Shown here: positions 55,898 to 64,000 of the stretch, one piece after another
Layout: each line of letters begins with the position of its first letter
How positions within the stretch are numbered: the first letter of the stretch is position 1
Assembly: GCF_016234775.1 (NCBI RefSeq)
Contig: NZ_JACRAH010000026.1
Span: 1 to 64,000, forward strand
DNA length: 64,000 bases
Source of the DNA: Aquabacterium sp.
GTDB taxonomy: Bacteria > Pseudomonadota > Gammaproteobacteria > Burkholderiales > Burkholderiaceae_C
Reading direction: 5' to 3'
The notes under the pieces: generated by a model
The model's input: only the letters and a program-made list of their open reading frames with translations
Databases searched by the model: none
What the model was told of the DNA's origin: nothing
Translations under genes and position numbers: made by a program

Positions 55898-56950
55898 ATG
55901 CGATATAGCCTGTTTGCAATCACCCTAGTCCTCGCACTTACTGGCTGCAGCGACTCAACCAACAAACGCCCCAAGGATTTTGCAGTGCCTGATCTACCTG
56001 AAATCAAGGCCAAGTTAGCCTTCACTTGCTCACACGAGTTAGACAGAATACCGGCCAGAGACCCAGAAGCCGATCAACTATATAAATACGCTCGCTGGTT
56101 GAGAAAAAGTAATTTAACAAAACGTGACCCGAGCGTGTTTCCCATCATCGAACGACTTATTCGGATTTCAACGGCTTCTGGTCATGACAAAGCCAACCTT
56201 GAACTCCGCGAATTGATCGCCAACGGAGAAGCCAAAAGCTTAACGCCCATTGCTGAGGCGATCAATCTAACAGAAGACCTCATCAACCGAGGCGTCCCAG
56301 GCGGGTACTACGACATGGGCCAGTATCTTGAAAGAGGTTATGGCGTGGTTCAGGACCACGATCTGGCCTTGAAATATTTCCGCAAGTCCGCTGATCTCGG
56401 AAGCCCTGATGGGCAGTATCTCGTGGGCAGAAAACTATTACCCGTTGATGCGGCACCTGACGTTGCCAAAGCAATGTTGCTTTGCGCCACAGAACAGGGG
56501 CATGGGACAGCTGGATTGGAACTCGGCGTCGATCTAAAAACAGACAAGCAGTACGAAAAGAGCTTGGTCGCACTTCAACTTAGCGTCAAAGCAGGACACT
56601 ATTCAGCCGCTTCCTTCTTGCAACATGGTTTCGAAGGGCCTCCAGCGAACGACGAACTCTACTACTTAGGTCAACAAAAGGACCTTGATCGAGCCCGCCG
56701 TTACGAAGCTATCGGCAAGACACTCTTCGACTACGACTACTTAAATCCAAAGGTCCCGGAGATCGATGAAATCGTTCCCCTGCCTCCTGCCAAGCTTCCA
56801 CCATGGGATGGCAAGCTCAAGTGGCTGGAAGAGCACAAAGCCAACGTGCCACCACCCCTACCCAGCGAAGCACGCATCGCTGAGATGGCCAAAGCCAAGG
56901 GTCTGGACCCAGCCACGGGCCGCCCACTCGCTTGGGGCAACACACGTTAA
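55898..56950 (+). CDS. Sel1-type lipoprotein, probable immunity protein for the PLD effector
   Basis: A 350-residue lipoprotein (signal FAITLVLALTGC with the lipidated Cys). The middle holds Sel1/TPR-like helices: GGYYDMGQYLERGYGVVQDH, LALKYFRKSADLGSPDGQYL and AKAMLLCATEQGHGTAGLEL. The C-terminus is Pro-rich. Immunity proteins of Tle5-type phospholipase D effectors are often periplasmic Sel1 proteins encoded just downstream, as here; that role is inferred from position and fold. The start at 55898 follows the effector stop by 4 bases. Composition is AT-rich like the effector gene. Confidence 0.8.
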   Translation: MRYSLFAITLVLALTGCSDSTNKRPKDFAVPDLPEIKAKLAFTCSHELDRIPARDPEADQLYKYARWLRKSNLTKRDPSVFPIIERLIRISTASGHDKANLELRELIANGEAKSLTPIAEAINLTEDLINRGVPGGYYDMGQYLERGYGVVQDHDLALKYFRKSADLGSPDGQYLVGRKLLPVDAAPDVAKAMLLCATEQGHGTAGLELGVDLKTDKQYEKSLVALQLSVKAGHYSAASFLQHGFEGPPANDELYYLGQQKDLDRARRYEAIGKTLFDYDYLNPKVPEIDEIVPLPPAKLPPWDGKLKWLEEHKANVPPPLPSEARIAEMAKAKGLDPATGRPLAWGNTR

Positions 56951-56981
56951 CGATCCAGCCCACCGAGCCACGAGAACAACA

Positions 56982-57461
56982 ATGCCAAGCAAAAACACCA
57001 TCTGCCTCTGGTTCGACGGCACCGCCGAAGAGGCCGCGCAGTTCTACGCCAGAACCTTCCCTGACAGCACCGTGGGTGCCATCCTTCGGGCCCCGGCCGA
57101 CTACCCGTCCGGCAAGCAAGGTGATGTGCTGACCGTCGAGTTCACCGTGATGGGTATTCCTTGCCTTGGCCTGAATGGTGGCCCGGCGTTCAAGCACAGC
57201 GAGGCCTTCTCTTTCCAGGTGGCCACGGACACCCAGGAAGAGACCGATCGCCTGTGGCATGCCATCATCGACAACGGCGGTCAGGCCAGTGAATGCGGGT
57301 GGTGCAAGGACAAGTGGGGGCTGTCGTGGCAGATCACGCCTCGCGTGCTCACCACCGCCATGGCCAACCCCGATCGTGCCGTGGCCAAGCGTGTCTTCGA
57401 AGCCATGATGCAGATGAGCAAGATCGACATCGCCGCGATCGAGGCCGCCCAAAAGGGTTGA
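56982..57461 (+). CDS. VOC-superfamily protein (PhnB-like)
   Basis: A 159-residue protein of the VOC/glyoxalase fold, PhnB-like branch: TICLWFDGTAEEAAQFYART, GDVLTVEFTVMGIPCLGLNG, FKHSEAFSFQVATDTQEETD, GQASECGWCKDKWGLSWQIT and AMMQMSKIDIAAIEAA. These are often mis-annotated as 3-demethylubiquinone methyltransferases; no methyltransferase motif is present. The function is unknown. The start at 56982 fits the family. High GC content resumes here after the AT-rich effector genes. Confidence 0.85.
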   Translation: MPSKNTICLWFDGTAEEAAQFYARTFPDSTVGAILRAPADYPSGKQGDVLTVEFTVMGIPCLGLNGGPAFKHSEAFSFQVATDTQEETDRLWHAIIDNGGQASECGWCKDKWGLSWQITPRVLTTAMANPDRAVAKRVFEAMMQMSKIDIAAIEAAQKG

Positions 57462-57484
57462 GACGCAAGGCCAAAGCCCTTTTG

Positions 57485-58633
57485 TCAACTCGATGGTGTG
57501 GGCACCGTACCGGGCACCACCACCCGAATCGGCATCGATTGCCTGACCACATCCCAGCCCTGGGCGTCCACGCCATCGATCACGACCAGGAAGAGGTCGT
57601 GCACGCCAGGTTGCAGGCCTCCTGTGTTGAGTGTCAGCGTGATGTGGCCGTCCCAGATGTTCCAGGATTGCAGCTCGCGCACCTTGGCGTCCTGTAATGA
57701 CACGGCGTCACGCAGCTCCACGCGTTGCCAGCCCGCGCGAGCATCATTGCCCACGATGACCCGGCTGTCGTCCGACCACAGTTCGCGCACTTCCGGCTTG
57801 GGCAGAGGGTTGTTCACGCCGTCCTCCACCTGCCCAAAGTTGCCAAAGTAGTTCTGCTCGATGAAGTGCCTCAAGCGCATAGTGGGGTCGGCATAGACCC
57901 TCTCGACTTGCTTGTTCTGATTGATGTAGGTCTTGCCGTTCACGTGCGCACGGGTCACGACCTTGCCGTCATTGGCTCCCTGCGTGCCCGTATAGACCAT
58001 CATCTCCAACAAAGCCCAGTCACTGTTGGCCTTGATGACCTGCCCACCCCAATAGACGCTTTTGTCAGTGGCTGAGCGATTCACAAAGGTCATGAGGCCA
58101 CCACCACCGTTGGGATAGTCATGCACCTTGATTTCGCAGTCACCATCGACGATGGTGTTGCGCCAGTTCACGCGCTCATGCTTCCATTGAAAGCTCTTGG
58201 TGTAGGGCTGGCCGTCCAGCAGCAGCACGCTGCGAACCCAATGGGCCTTGTAGAAGTAGCGCTGCTCCGCAATCGGAAAGCCTGGATCGAAATGGCGGGT
58301 TGCGTTGTAGTGGGTGCTGTCTTCAGGTGTGAACAGCACCTTGCCCCGTTTGGGATCGGACATCACCTTGGTGGGGTGGCCCAGCTCGTTGAAATACCAA
58401 CCGTTGCCGTTGCTGATGTTGGCGCCCGACTGGCACGCCTCGATCATGCCGGTTGAACCGCCCAGAAAGGTCTGCGTGACGTCTGATGTACCGAAGGCAC
58501 CATCGATCGTCACCGGATCGCCATGCATATAGCCAGCGCCGCCGCATCCGCCCAGCATCCAGCTCGGTGCCGTGGTGGACAAGGCCAGCCAACCCAGGGT
58601 TTGCCGACGAGAGATCTTGTTTTGCTGGTCCAT
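57485..58633 (-). CDS. Exported protein of unknown function with twin-arginine/lipoprotein-type signal
   Basis: A 382-residue protein starting KISRRQTLGWLALSTTAP, a twin-arginine-like signal, followed by a glycine-rich lipobox-like LGGCGG. The rest is beta-rich: GWYFNELGHPTKVMSDPKRG, YFYKAHWVRSVLLLDGQPYT, SFQWKHERVNWRNTI, GGGGLMTFVNRSATDKSVYW and WALLEMMVYTGTQGANDGKV. This layout suggests a jelly-roll, carbohydrate-active or adhesin-like domain, but I do not recognise a family. Two perfect inverted repeats lie in its upstream region. The gene for a 775-residue unknown protein lies upstream on the same strand. Confidence 0.55.
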   Translation of the reverse strand: MDQQNKISRRQTLGWLALSTTAPSWMLGGCGGAGYMHGDPVTIDGAFGTSDVTQTFLGGSTGMIEACQSGANISNGNGWYFNELGHPTKVMSDPKRGKVLFTPEDSTHYNATRHFDPGFPIAEQRYFYKAHWVRSVLLLDGQPYTKSFQWKHERVNWRNTIVDGDCEIKVHDYPNGGGGLMTFVNRSATDKSVYWGGQVIKANSDWALLEMMVYTGTQGANDGKVVTRAHVNGKTYINQNKQVERVYADPTMRLRHFIEQNYFGNFGQVEDGVNNPLPKPEVRELWSDDSRVIVGNDARAGWQRVELRDAVSLQDAKVRELQSWNIWDGHITLTLNTGGLQPGVHDLFLVVIDGVDAQGWDVVRQSMPIRVVVPGTVPTPSS

Positions 58634-58658
58634 ATGACGGGTCCTGAAAGCGATCAGG

Positions 58659-58688
58659 CAGTTTAGTGATCTCAATATCACTAAACTG
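58659..58688. promoter_or_regulatory. Perfect 12-bp inverted repeat (A)
   Basis: CAGTTTAGTGAT-CTCAAT-ATCACTAAACTG, 12-bp arms with a 6-base centre, 26 bases upstream of the unknown exported protein gene (minus strand). The AT-rich core and position suggest an operator; on RNA it would also form a strong hairpin. No T-run follows on either strand. Confidence 0.75.
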
Positions 58689-58692
58689 GTAA

Positions 58693-58728
58693 GCATCTGC
58701 AGCAAGTGTGAACAAGTGCTGCAGATGC
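58693..58728. promoter_or_regulatory. Perfect 12-bp inverted repeat (B)
   Basis: GCATCTGCAGCA-(12 bases)-TGCTGCAGATGC, immediately beside repeat A but of unrelated sequence. It lies 33 bases after the end of the 775-residue gene and may act as a factor-binding site or mRNA 3' stem; it lacks a terminator T-run. Confidence 0.7.
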
Positions 58729-58760
58729 CGTCGGTTCAAGATCAAGACAGCCGTGCAGGC

Positions 58761-61088
58761 TCAGCTCGTCGGCAGCACCACCTTCGACAACACAAACGCC
58801 CGCACCGCACTGGCGTCATAGCCCAGTTCGTTGCTCCAGCCATCGGTGGCTGTGGAGTCCACATACAGGTTCTCGCTGAAGCCGGCCACGAGGCAGCCAG
58901 CGGGATGATCGACCAGGCAGGATGCCGGCATGTTCACGGTCATCAGATCGTGCACGGACATCGTGGCAGGTGATCCGCCCGTCGGGTCTTCGTTGACCAT
59001 CGGCGTGCCCGGGTCGTCCACCGGCAAGGGCTGCCCCGGGTTGAGCGGGTCCTGCGAGCGGTTCAGCACGGTACGCACGCCCCGCACGGTCACGAAGCTG
59101 TAGTTGGCAAAGCCATGCGGGTGCCAGGCCTGATAAGGCAGGCTGACCACGTCGCTGTCCTGCGCCTGCAGCACGCCACAACAGTCGTCGGCGAAGGTCG
59201 CGCCAATGGAGGGCGCGGGGATCTGCGCGTAGCAATGGTTGTTGTCCACATGCAGGGTGATGATCATGCTGTTGCCCACGACCAGGCCCAGTGGCTCGGC
59301 ATCGGTCGTGTAGATGGTGCCGGTGAGATCAGGCACATCGGGCACCACGAACTTGATGCCCTGCGCATGGATGTCGATGGGCTGACCCAGGGCATCGAAC
59401 AGATCGACCTTGAGCTGGTACTGGCCACTGTCATCACTGGTGCCTGACACCACGGAGCCATCGCCGTTGTAGCTCAGGCCCGGTGCGAACAGGTGCGTGG
59501 GGAACTTGGCGCTGCTCAGGTGCTCGACGATTTCACCGGCGCTGGGCGGGGTGTCCCACACGCCTTCCGGTGCCACCGAGGCGTAGGGAATCTGCGTGAG
59601 ATCGGGCACTTCGATGCCGCCACCCGCCGGCACGGGCTTGGGTCCCAAAGTGAAAGGCGTCCAGGCCGGGAAGACGCCACTGGGCGTGTTCACATCGTGG
59701 CGGTAGTAATGCTGGATGCCATCCTTCAAGGCATGGAAGGCACCGCTGAAGCCGCGTCGCCATGAGATCTGATAGTGGCGCACGCCCAGCGCCTCCAGCT
59801 CATTGGCAAACAGCAAACGCGGGCGCAACAGGCCACCCCAGGGGCGACCATCGGCGGTCAGGCCACGCCGGGCGGTCAGCACGGCAGGCGAGGTGCTGTC
59901 CTTCAAGGCCTTGCTGGTGCCATAGATCTGGCTCAGGGGCACGCCACCGATGGCCAGGAAGGCGACCCACCGCCCCACGCCTTGGGGCCCCACCACAGGC
60001 GGGCAGGGTGCGCAGGTATGGGCAAAGGGGCTGTGGGTATAGAGCTTGACCTCGGTGCCTGACATGTAGTCCCACCAGGTGTGGCAGGCCACCGGCGTGG
60101 GCGCATAGATGGTGAACTTCAAGGGGCCAAAAATGGGTTGCGTGGCCTTGAAGTACAGATCAGGCGTGTCGTGGTTGTGGCAGCCCTGGAAGAACACGGT
60201 GCGGAAGTGGCCGCAGCTGTCGGTGATGGCCGTGCCCACGCGCTGCATGGTCACGAAGCGCGGGAACAGCCAGCACAGCAAAGGCCTGATCAACACGGGG
60301 TTCTGGATCAGGGCCTGCTGGAACTGCAAGGCGCTGCCGGCTTGCGCCAGGTAACGCAGTTCGGTGGCTTCGCTCAGCTTGGTCAGTGTGGCGGCGCTGT
60401 CTGCCGTCAAGGCATGGCTTTGTGCGGCCAGGGTGGTGGTGTTCAACCTCCGCAAGGAAGCACCGGTGACGGACAAAGGCAAAGGCCCCGGCCCAGGCTC
60501 CGGGATGGGGCCAGGCACACGCTCCGGCACCGCGATGATGGGATCCTTGATGCGGGCGTTGGCGATGATGTCGCGCAGGCGATCGAGCACCAGCACGGGC
60601 AGCTTGGGGATGAGGATGTAGAGCGGGTCCACCTCGTAGATCTCGACCGTCGCGTTGCACACGGGGAAGTCCACCACCGCACCGCCAATCGTGACCTTCT
60701 TGAGCAACTGGCCTTGCACGAACACGGCGCTGCGCAACCAGCACAACCAGATGGGCTCGTAGATGACGAAATCAGCCTTGAGCTCGCGCAAGCGCGGGTT
60801 GTAGCTCAGGTGCTGTTCGATGGCGCCACGGCGCATCAATTCGGCGAAATCGGGCTCCTTGTCTGACAGGCGGGGCCCCACGAGCACACGCAAGGTGTCT
60901 GCGGGCACCGTGGCTTGCACAGGCAGCCTGGCTTCGCCCTTGTCGTTGAGCGGCGCACTACCCAGAAAGCGCGCTTCGGAACTGAAGGCGTAGGCCATGG
61001 CCTCCACCTTCTGCGTGCTTCTGGCCACGTCCAGCAGCTGGGCCTGGATCTGGATCGTCAATGGGGAAGCGGTGTCTTTGGGGTTCAT
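58761..61088 (-). CDS. Large Cys-containing protein of unknown function
   Basis: A 775-residue protein with no recognisable signal peptide. The N-terminal ~110 residues (IQIQAQLLDVARSTQKVEAM, LGSAPLNDKGEARLPVQATV) look like a small beta-sandwich. Next comes VCNATVEIYEVDPLYILIPK, then a long segment with several Cys and His motifs (FFQGCHNHDTPDLYFKATQP, CHTWWDYMSGTEVKLYTHSP, HTCAPCPPVV). A C-terminal beta-rich half follows (VKFPT..., YQLKVDLFDALGQPIDIHA). Proteins with an ATVEIYEVD-like stretch occur in several phyla without a function, as far as I recall. The ATG at 61088 has AGGAG 7 bases upstream. Confidence 0.5.
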   Translation of the reverse strand: MNPKDTASPLTIQIQAQLLDVARSTQKVEAMAYAFSSEARFLGSAPLNDKGEARLPVQATVPADTLRVLVGPRLSDKEPDFAELMRRGAIEQHLSYNPRLRELKADFVIYEPIWLCWLRSAVFVQGQLLKKVTIGGAVVDFPVCNATVEIYEVDPLYILIPKLPVLVLDRLRDIIANARIKDPIIAVPERVPGPIPEPGPGPLPLSVTGASLRRLNTTTLAAQSHALTADSAATLTKLSEATELRYLAQAGSALQFQQALIQNPVLIRPLLCWLFPRFVTMQRVGTAITDSCGHFRTVFFQGCHNHDTPDLYFKATQPIFGPLKFTIYAPTPVACHTWWDYMSGTEVKLYTHSPFAHTCAPCPPVVGPQGVGRWVAFLAIGGVPLSQIYGTSKALKDSTSPAVLTARRGLTADGRPWGGLLRPRLLFANELEALGVRHYQISWRRGFSGAFHALKDGIQHYYRHDVNTPSGVFPAWTPFTLGPKPVPAGGGIEVPDLTQIPYASVAPEGVWDTPPSAGEIVEHLSSAKFPTHLFAPGLSYNGDGSVVSGTSDDSGQYQLKVDLFDALGQPIDIHAQGIKFVVPDVPDLTGTIYTTDAEPLGLVVGNSMIITLHVDNNHCYAQIPAPSIGATFADDCCGVLQAQDSDVVSLPYQAWHPHGFANYSFVTVRGVRTVLNRSQDPLNPGQPLPVDDPGTPMVNEDPTGGSPATMSVHDLMTVNMPASCLVDHPAGCLVAGFSENLYVDSTATDGWSNELGYDASAVRAFVLSKVVLPTS

Positions 61089-61205
61089 GACCATTCTCCT
61101 GAGTGAGGCATCACACAGGTCGATGCAAGATGACATCGACCGTTGGCCTGACTCTAGGAGCACGCGCCTTGCAGCGCTTCCCAAACCTTGGGGGGCTGAA
61201 CAAGG

Positions 61206-61895
61206 TCAGGCTAGGGGGGTACCGGGCAGCCCGATGGCACGCTGAATCTGGGCCAGCCTTCTGGCTTGCGCTTCGCTCACGCGCTGTCGGATCTGCGTGA
61301 CCAATTCCGTTCGCGCGCGCGACGGATGGCCCGCATCAAAAGGTGGTGCAGGGTTGTATTCGATCCCCAGCTGAATGGCTTCGGCCACATCCTGCCCATG
61401 CAGTTGCGCGGCCAGGTACAGCGCGAAGTCGATGCCAGCGGTCACGCCACCACCGGTGATCAGCTGACCATCGTGCACCACGCGCTCATCGGTCGCGATG
61501 GCGCCAAATGCGTCCAGCATGTCCATGGATGTCCAGTGAGTGGCAGCACGACGCCCTTGCAACAGCCCCGCGGCCCCCAGCAGCAAGGCCCCCGTGCACA
61601 CAGAGGTCACGTACGAGGCCTGCTCGCCAACACGGCGTATGAAGTCAATCGTCGGTGCGTCGGTCAGCAAGGGCGTGACACCGTAACCGCCGGGCACACA
61701 CAGTACATCCAGCTTCGCCACGTCATCGCATCGCAAGGTGGGCATCAATGGCAGGCCGTGCTCGGTGACCACCGGTGCGGTCGTGTGCCAGATCAGATCA
61801 ACTCGCGTATCAGGCAAACGGCAAAGCACCTCGTAAGGGCCGATCAAATCCAGCACGGTCAGTTGGGGGAAAAGCAGCAGGCCGATGTGCGTCAT
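61206..61895 (-). CDS. DJ-1/PfpI-family protein (isonitrile hydratase-like)
   Basis: A 229-residue protein with the DJ-1/PfpI nucleophile elbow SVCTGALLLGAAGLL (reactive Cys) and GPYEVLCRLPDTRVDLI at the N-terminus. LCVPGGYGVTPLLTD, ATHWTSMDMLDAFGA and TAGIDFALYLAAQLHG follow. Length and motifs fit Pseudomonas isonitrile hydratase-like proteins, but the substrate is not proven. AGAGGA precedes the ATG at 61895. It is divergent from a GlxA-type regulator of the same fold, a common pairing that suggests regulation. Confidence 0.85.
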   Translation of the reverse strand: MTHIGLLLFPQLTVLDLIGPYEVLCRLPDTRVDLIWHTTAPVVTEHGLPLMPTLRCDDVAKLDVLCVPGGYGVTPLLTDAPTIDFIRRVGEQASYVTSVCTGALLLGAAGLLQGRRAATHWTSMDMLDAFGAIATDERVVHDGQLITGGGVTAGIDFALYLAAQLHGQDVAEAIQLGIEYNPAPPFDAGHPSRARTELVTQIRQRVSEAQARRLAQIQRAIGLPGTPLA

Positions 61896-62013
61896 GGTGA
61901 GTCCTCTCTATGGATGCGATCAGTTGATGAAACCATGCGTGATATTTTTAAAATTCCACGGTTGGCACGAATGACAAATAGCGTTGAAAATCTGCCAACT
62001 AGAGATCACAGCC

Positions 62014-63018
62014 ATGCGTGAAGCGAACACCCCCATCATCAACATCGTCATGGTCGTCTTCCCCGACTTCCTGTTGCTGGATGCCACCGGACCTCTGCAG
62101 GTGTTCACCATGGCGGATCAGGAAGCGACCAAGGCCGGCCTGGGGCCGAGGTATCGCCTATGCACGGTGTCGGTCGAAGGGGGGCTGGTGAGCTCGTCCA
62201 GCGGGCTGGCCGTTCAGACTGACCCACTGCCACGCCCTGCCAGCCTGAAAGGCGCCACCTTGTTCGTCGCCGGCGGAGAGGGCACGGAAGGCGCCATGCA
62301 AAACAAGCGCCTGATCCGCTGGCTGCAACTCGCAGCTGCTCATGTGGCACGCTGCTGCTCGATCTGCACCGGTGCTTTCGTGCTGGCCGAGGCCGGCCTG
62401 CTGGATGGGCGCCGCGCCGTGACGCATTGGCAAGACGCCCCCCTGTTCAAGCAACGCTTCCCCCAGGTGGCCTTGCTGGATGACGCCATTTACGTTCACG
62501 ACGGCCATCTGCATACGTCGGCAGGGGTGACGGCGGGCATGGACCTGAGCCTCAGCCTGGTCGAGGCCGACCACGATCGCGCGCTGTCCCTGCGGGTGGC
62601 CAAGCGCATGGTGCTGCCCTTGCGCCGAGCTGGCGGGCAGCGTCAGTTCAGCGCGGAACTGCTGGCGCAAGGCTCGCAGGGAAGCGAGCTGGTCGATGAA
62701 CTGATCAGTTGGCTCCAAGCTCGCTTGAAGCAGGAGATCAACGTGTCAGACATGGCGCACGCCCTTGCCTTGTCCGAGCGAACCCTGCATCGCCAATTGA
62801 AGACACAGACGGGCCAGAGCCCGGCCCGCTTGCTCGCACGTCTGAGGCTGGAGCGTGCCTGTCAACTGCTGGAAGCTGGCAAGCTGCCGCTCAAACGCGT
62901 CGTGCAACAAGCAGGCTTTGGCAGCGAGTACAACCTGAGGCGCGTCTTCCATCAACAGCTCGGGGTGTCGCCTGGCGACTACATGTCGCGTTTCGGCGCC
63001 GGACGAACCCACTGTTGA
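62014..63018 (+). CDS. GlxA-type transcriptional regulator (DJ-1/PfpI domain plus AraC HTH)
   Basis: A 334-residue regulator. The N-terminal DJ-1/PfpI-like domain (~8-195) has FPDFLLLDATGPLQVFTMAD and CCSICTGAFVLAEAGLLDGR. The C-terminal AraC domain (~225-325) contains NVSDMAHALALSERTLHRQL, ARLLARLRLERACQLLEAGK and VVQQAGFGSEYNLRRVFHQQ. It probably controls the divergent PfpI gene in response to a small molecule. The ATG at 62014 (MREANTPII) matches the family start. Confidence 0.9.
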   Translation: MREANTPIINIVMVVFPDFLLLDATGPLQVFTMADQEATKAGLGPRYRLCTVSVEGGLVSSSSGLAVQTDPLPRPASLKGATLFVAGGEGTEGAMQNKRLIRWLQLAAAHVARCCSICTGAFVLAEAGLLDGRRAVTHWQDAPLFKQRFPQVALLDDAIYVHDGHLHTSAGVTAGMDLSLSLVEADHDRALSLRVAKRMVLPLRRAGGQRQFSAELLAQGSQGSELVDELISWLQARLKQEINVSDMAHALALSERTLHRQLKTQTGQSPARLLARLRLERACQLLEAGKLPLKRVVQQAGFGSEYNLRRVFHQQLGVSPGDYMSRFGAGRTHC

Positions 63019-63118
63019 GGCCCACTTTGTTGCGCTCTGGTCCGGCATTTACGATTGATTACGGAGCAGAACATTCCACAGCCATTAAGGTGGAGCCCGC
63101 ACTCAAGGAGCCCCACGC

Positions 63119-64000
63119 ATGAAGTTCAGGACCACATCGTTTGCAGCGCTGCCAGGCGGCATGCTGTTGGCGTTGATGTCCCTGCATGCACATGCAAGCT
63201 ACACGGTGACGACGCTGGCCCCCATTGCCAGCGAACATGACAGCTATGGGGAGGTCATCCATTCACAGGGCGCGACCCTGGGTGAAGCCTACGTCAGGCA
63301 AAACTGCCCCGTCAGCCAATGGATGAACTGCCTGATGAACGGCTATGCACCCCGTCAGCCCCGCGCAACCTGGTGGTCATCAACCGGCGAGGCGCCGACA
63401 CTGCTTCCATGCCTGAGCGACAAGGTCGACCCATCCACCAACTGGGACATGCCCTGCCAGGCTGAAGCCATCAACAGCCGTGGCGTGATGGTCGGGCGCA
63501 GCTATGCACCCAAAGGGGCGTTTGATGTTCAGATGCGCCCCGTGCTCTGGTTGAACCCCGACAGCCGGCCCGTCGACCTGAGTGCACAGCTGCAAGGCCT
63601 GCCCGCCTACCTGTCGGCGCAAGCGGTAGGCATCAACGATCAAGGGTGGGTGCTGGGCCGCGCTCAAGCTGGCAACGGCCATGCTGGCGACTTCTCCTTC
63701 CTGCTGCGCGATGGCCTGGCCACGGTGTTGCCCGCGGCGGGTGCACAGTCCGTCAAAGCCAAAGCCATCAACGCAACGATGGCCGTGGGGGATGGGCTGT
63801 ATGACCGAGGTGGGGCATCCGGCGTGATCCTGTGGACACTGGGTGGCCCTACCCAAACCTTGCGCTCGATCGATGGCACCGAGAACCATGTGTACGCACA
63901 AGCGCTCAGCTCGGCAGGCCATGTGGCTGGCTTTTACTGGGCGCCGGGCAGCAAGCAGGGCAACCGGGCCTTCAGCTGGTATCAAGGGCGCTCACAGACC
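63119..64000 (+). CDS. HAF-repeat exported protein, 5' portion (cut by window edge)
   Basis: An open frame of 294 codons that runs off the right end. The ATG at 63119 has AAGGAG 8 bases upstream and is followed by a signal peptide (AALPGGMLLALMSLHAHA). Short repeats of the HAF type appear: AINSRGVMVGRSYAPKG, AVGINDQGWVLGRAQAGNG and an imperfect copy around SSAGHVAGFYWAPG. Such repeats form beta-propeller-like exported proteins of unknown role. Six cysteines lie in the N-terminal 100 residues (counting signal-proximal to mid-region), possibly as disulfides. The C-terminus, often a PEP-CTERM anchor in this group, is not visible. Confidence 0.75.
   Translation, partial: MKFRTTSFAALPGGMLLALMSLHAHASYTVTTLAPIASEHDSYGEVIHSQGATLGEAYVRQNCPVSQWMNCLMNGYAPRQPRATWWSSTGEAPTLLPCLSDKVDPSTNWDMPCQAEAINSRGVMVGRSYAPKGAFDVQMRPVLWLNPDSRPVDLSAQLQGLPAYLSAQAVGINDQGWVLGRAQAGNGHAGDFSFLLRDGLATVLPAAGAQSVKAKAINATMAVGDGLYDRGGASGVILWTLGGPTQTLRSIDGTENHVYAQALSSAGHVAGFYWAPGSKQGNRAFSWYQGRSQT

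Noticed and set aside
56982-57461. 3-demethylubiquinone methyltransferase
   Set aside because: The PhnB-like VOC fold is often given this name, but no SAM-binding motif exists.
1-64000. Insertion sequences, integrases, tRNA genes or attachment sites
   Set aside because: None seen on either strand; the accessory regions at 31.7-38.5 kb and 50.4-57 kb have no recognisable mobility gene or tRNA-end duplication in the window.

Overview
The window looks like a high-GC betaproteobacterial chromosome, most likely order Burkholderiales (Aquabacterium/Roseateles/Rubrivivax-like). This rests on codon use, gene families and short intergenic spacing, and no rRNA or tRNA gene is present to confirm it. 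About 48 protein genes, pseudogenes and fragments are supported. No insertion sequence, CRISPR array, tRNA or rRNA gene was found.

Layout. 1-6.6 kb: the first codons of an HU-type DNA-binding protein, a hemolysin III-type membrane protein, a TonB-dependent receptor followed by a small cupin, an HDOD protein and the tRNA hydroxylase TrhP. 6.8-9.4 kb: a YhcG-type nuclease gene truncated where it runs into pepD, then a DTW-domain tRNA modification gene. 9.5-15 kb: two membrane or hybrid histidine kinases and a DUF4239 membrane protein. 15-18.4 kb: a minus-strand run of methyltransferase, APH/P-loop kinase fusion, DHH phosphoesterase and slyX. 19-28 kb: a giant bacterial alpha-2-macroglobulin with an intact thioester motif beside pbpC, then a ribosome-associated HPF/RaiA-type protein. 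28-31.7 kb: a cytochrome P450 divergent from an AraC regulator, and an NTF2-like protein divergent from a TetR regulator across two identical operator palindromes.

31.7-38.5 kb is the most accessory-looking part. It holds the collapsed remains of a type I restriction-modification operon (hsdM start, intact DUF3800 gene, hsdR start joined out of frame to hsdR end). Next come two small exported proteins built around a repeated YP-x-G-T-x-P-x-PPKPK motif, one of them with its ribosome binding site buried in a near-perfect hairpin. Then come a large Ser/Thr kinase with a TPR-like sensor half and its ECF sigma factor. The two PPKPK proteins are the best candidates for an undescribed system.

38.5-46 kb: a TetR gene divergent from a six-gene run (cytochrome c, FAD oxidase, PLP enzyme, DUF2147, TorF-like porin, neutral ceramidase). 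Its gene classes recall the sphingosine-responsive sphA/sphBCD/cerN regulon of Pseudomonas aeruginosa, so I read it as a ceramide/sphingosine utilisation locus. 46-50 kb: a PhnD-like binding protein with a membrane histidine kinase, a metallo-beta-lactamase-fold hydrolase and a small conserved protein. 50.4-57 kb: an orphan type VI secretion module, with VgrG carrying a C-terminal extension, a phospholipase D effector with a coiled-coil insert, and a Sel1-type lipoprotein that is its likely immunity protein. The effector and lipoprotein genes are clearly more AT-rich than their surroundings. 57-64 kb: a VOC protein, two exported or surface proteins of unknown function separated by twin perfect inverted repeats, a DJ-1/PfpI protein divergent from a GlxA-type regulator, and an incomplete HAF-repeat exported protein at the right edge.
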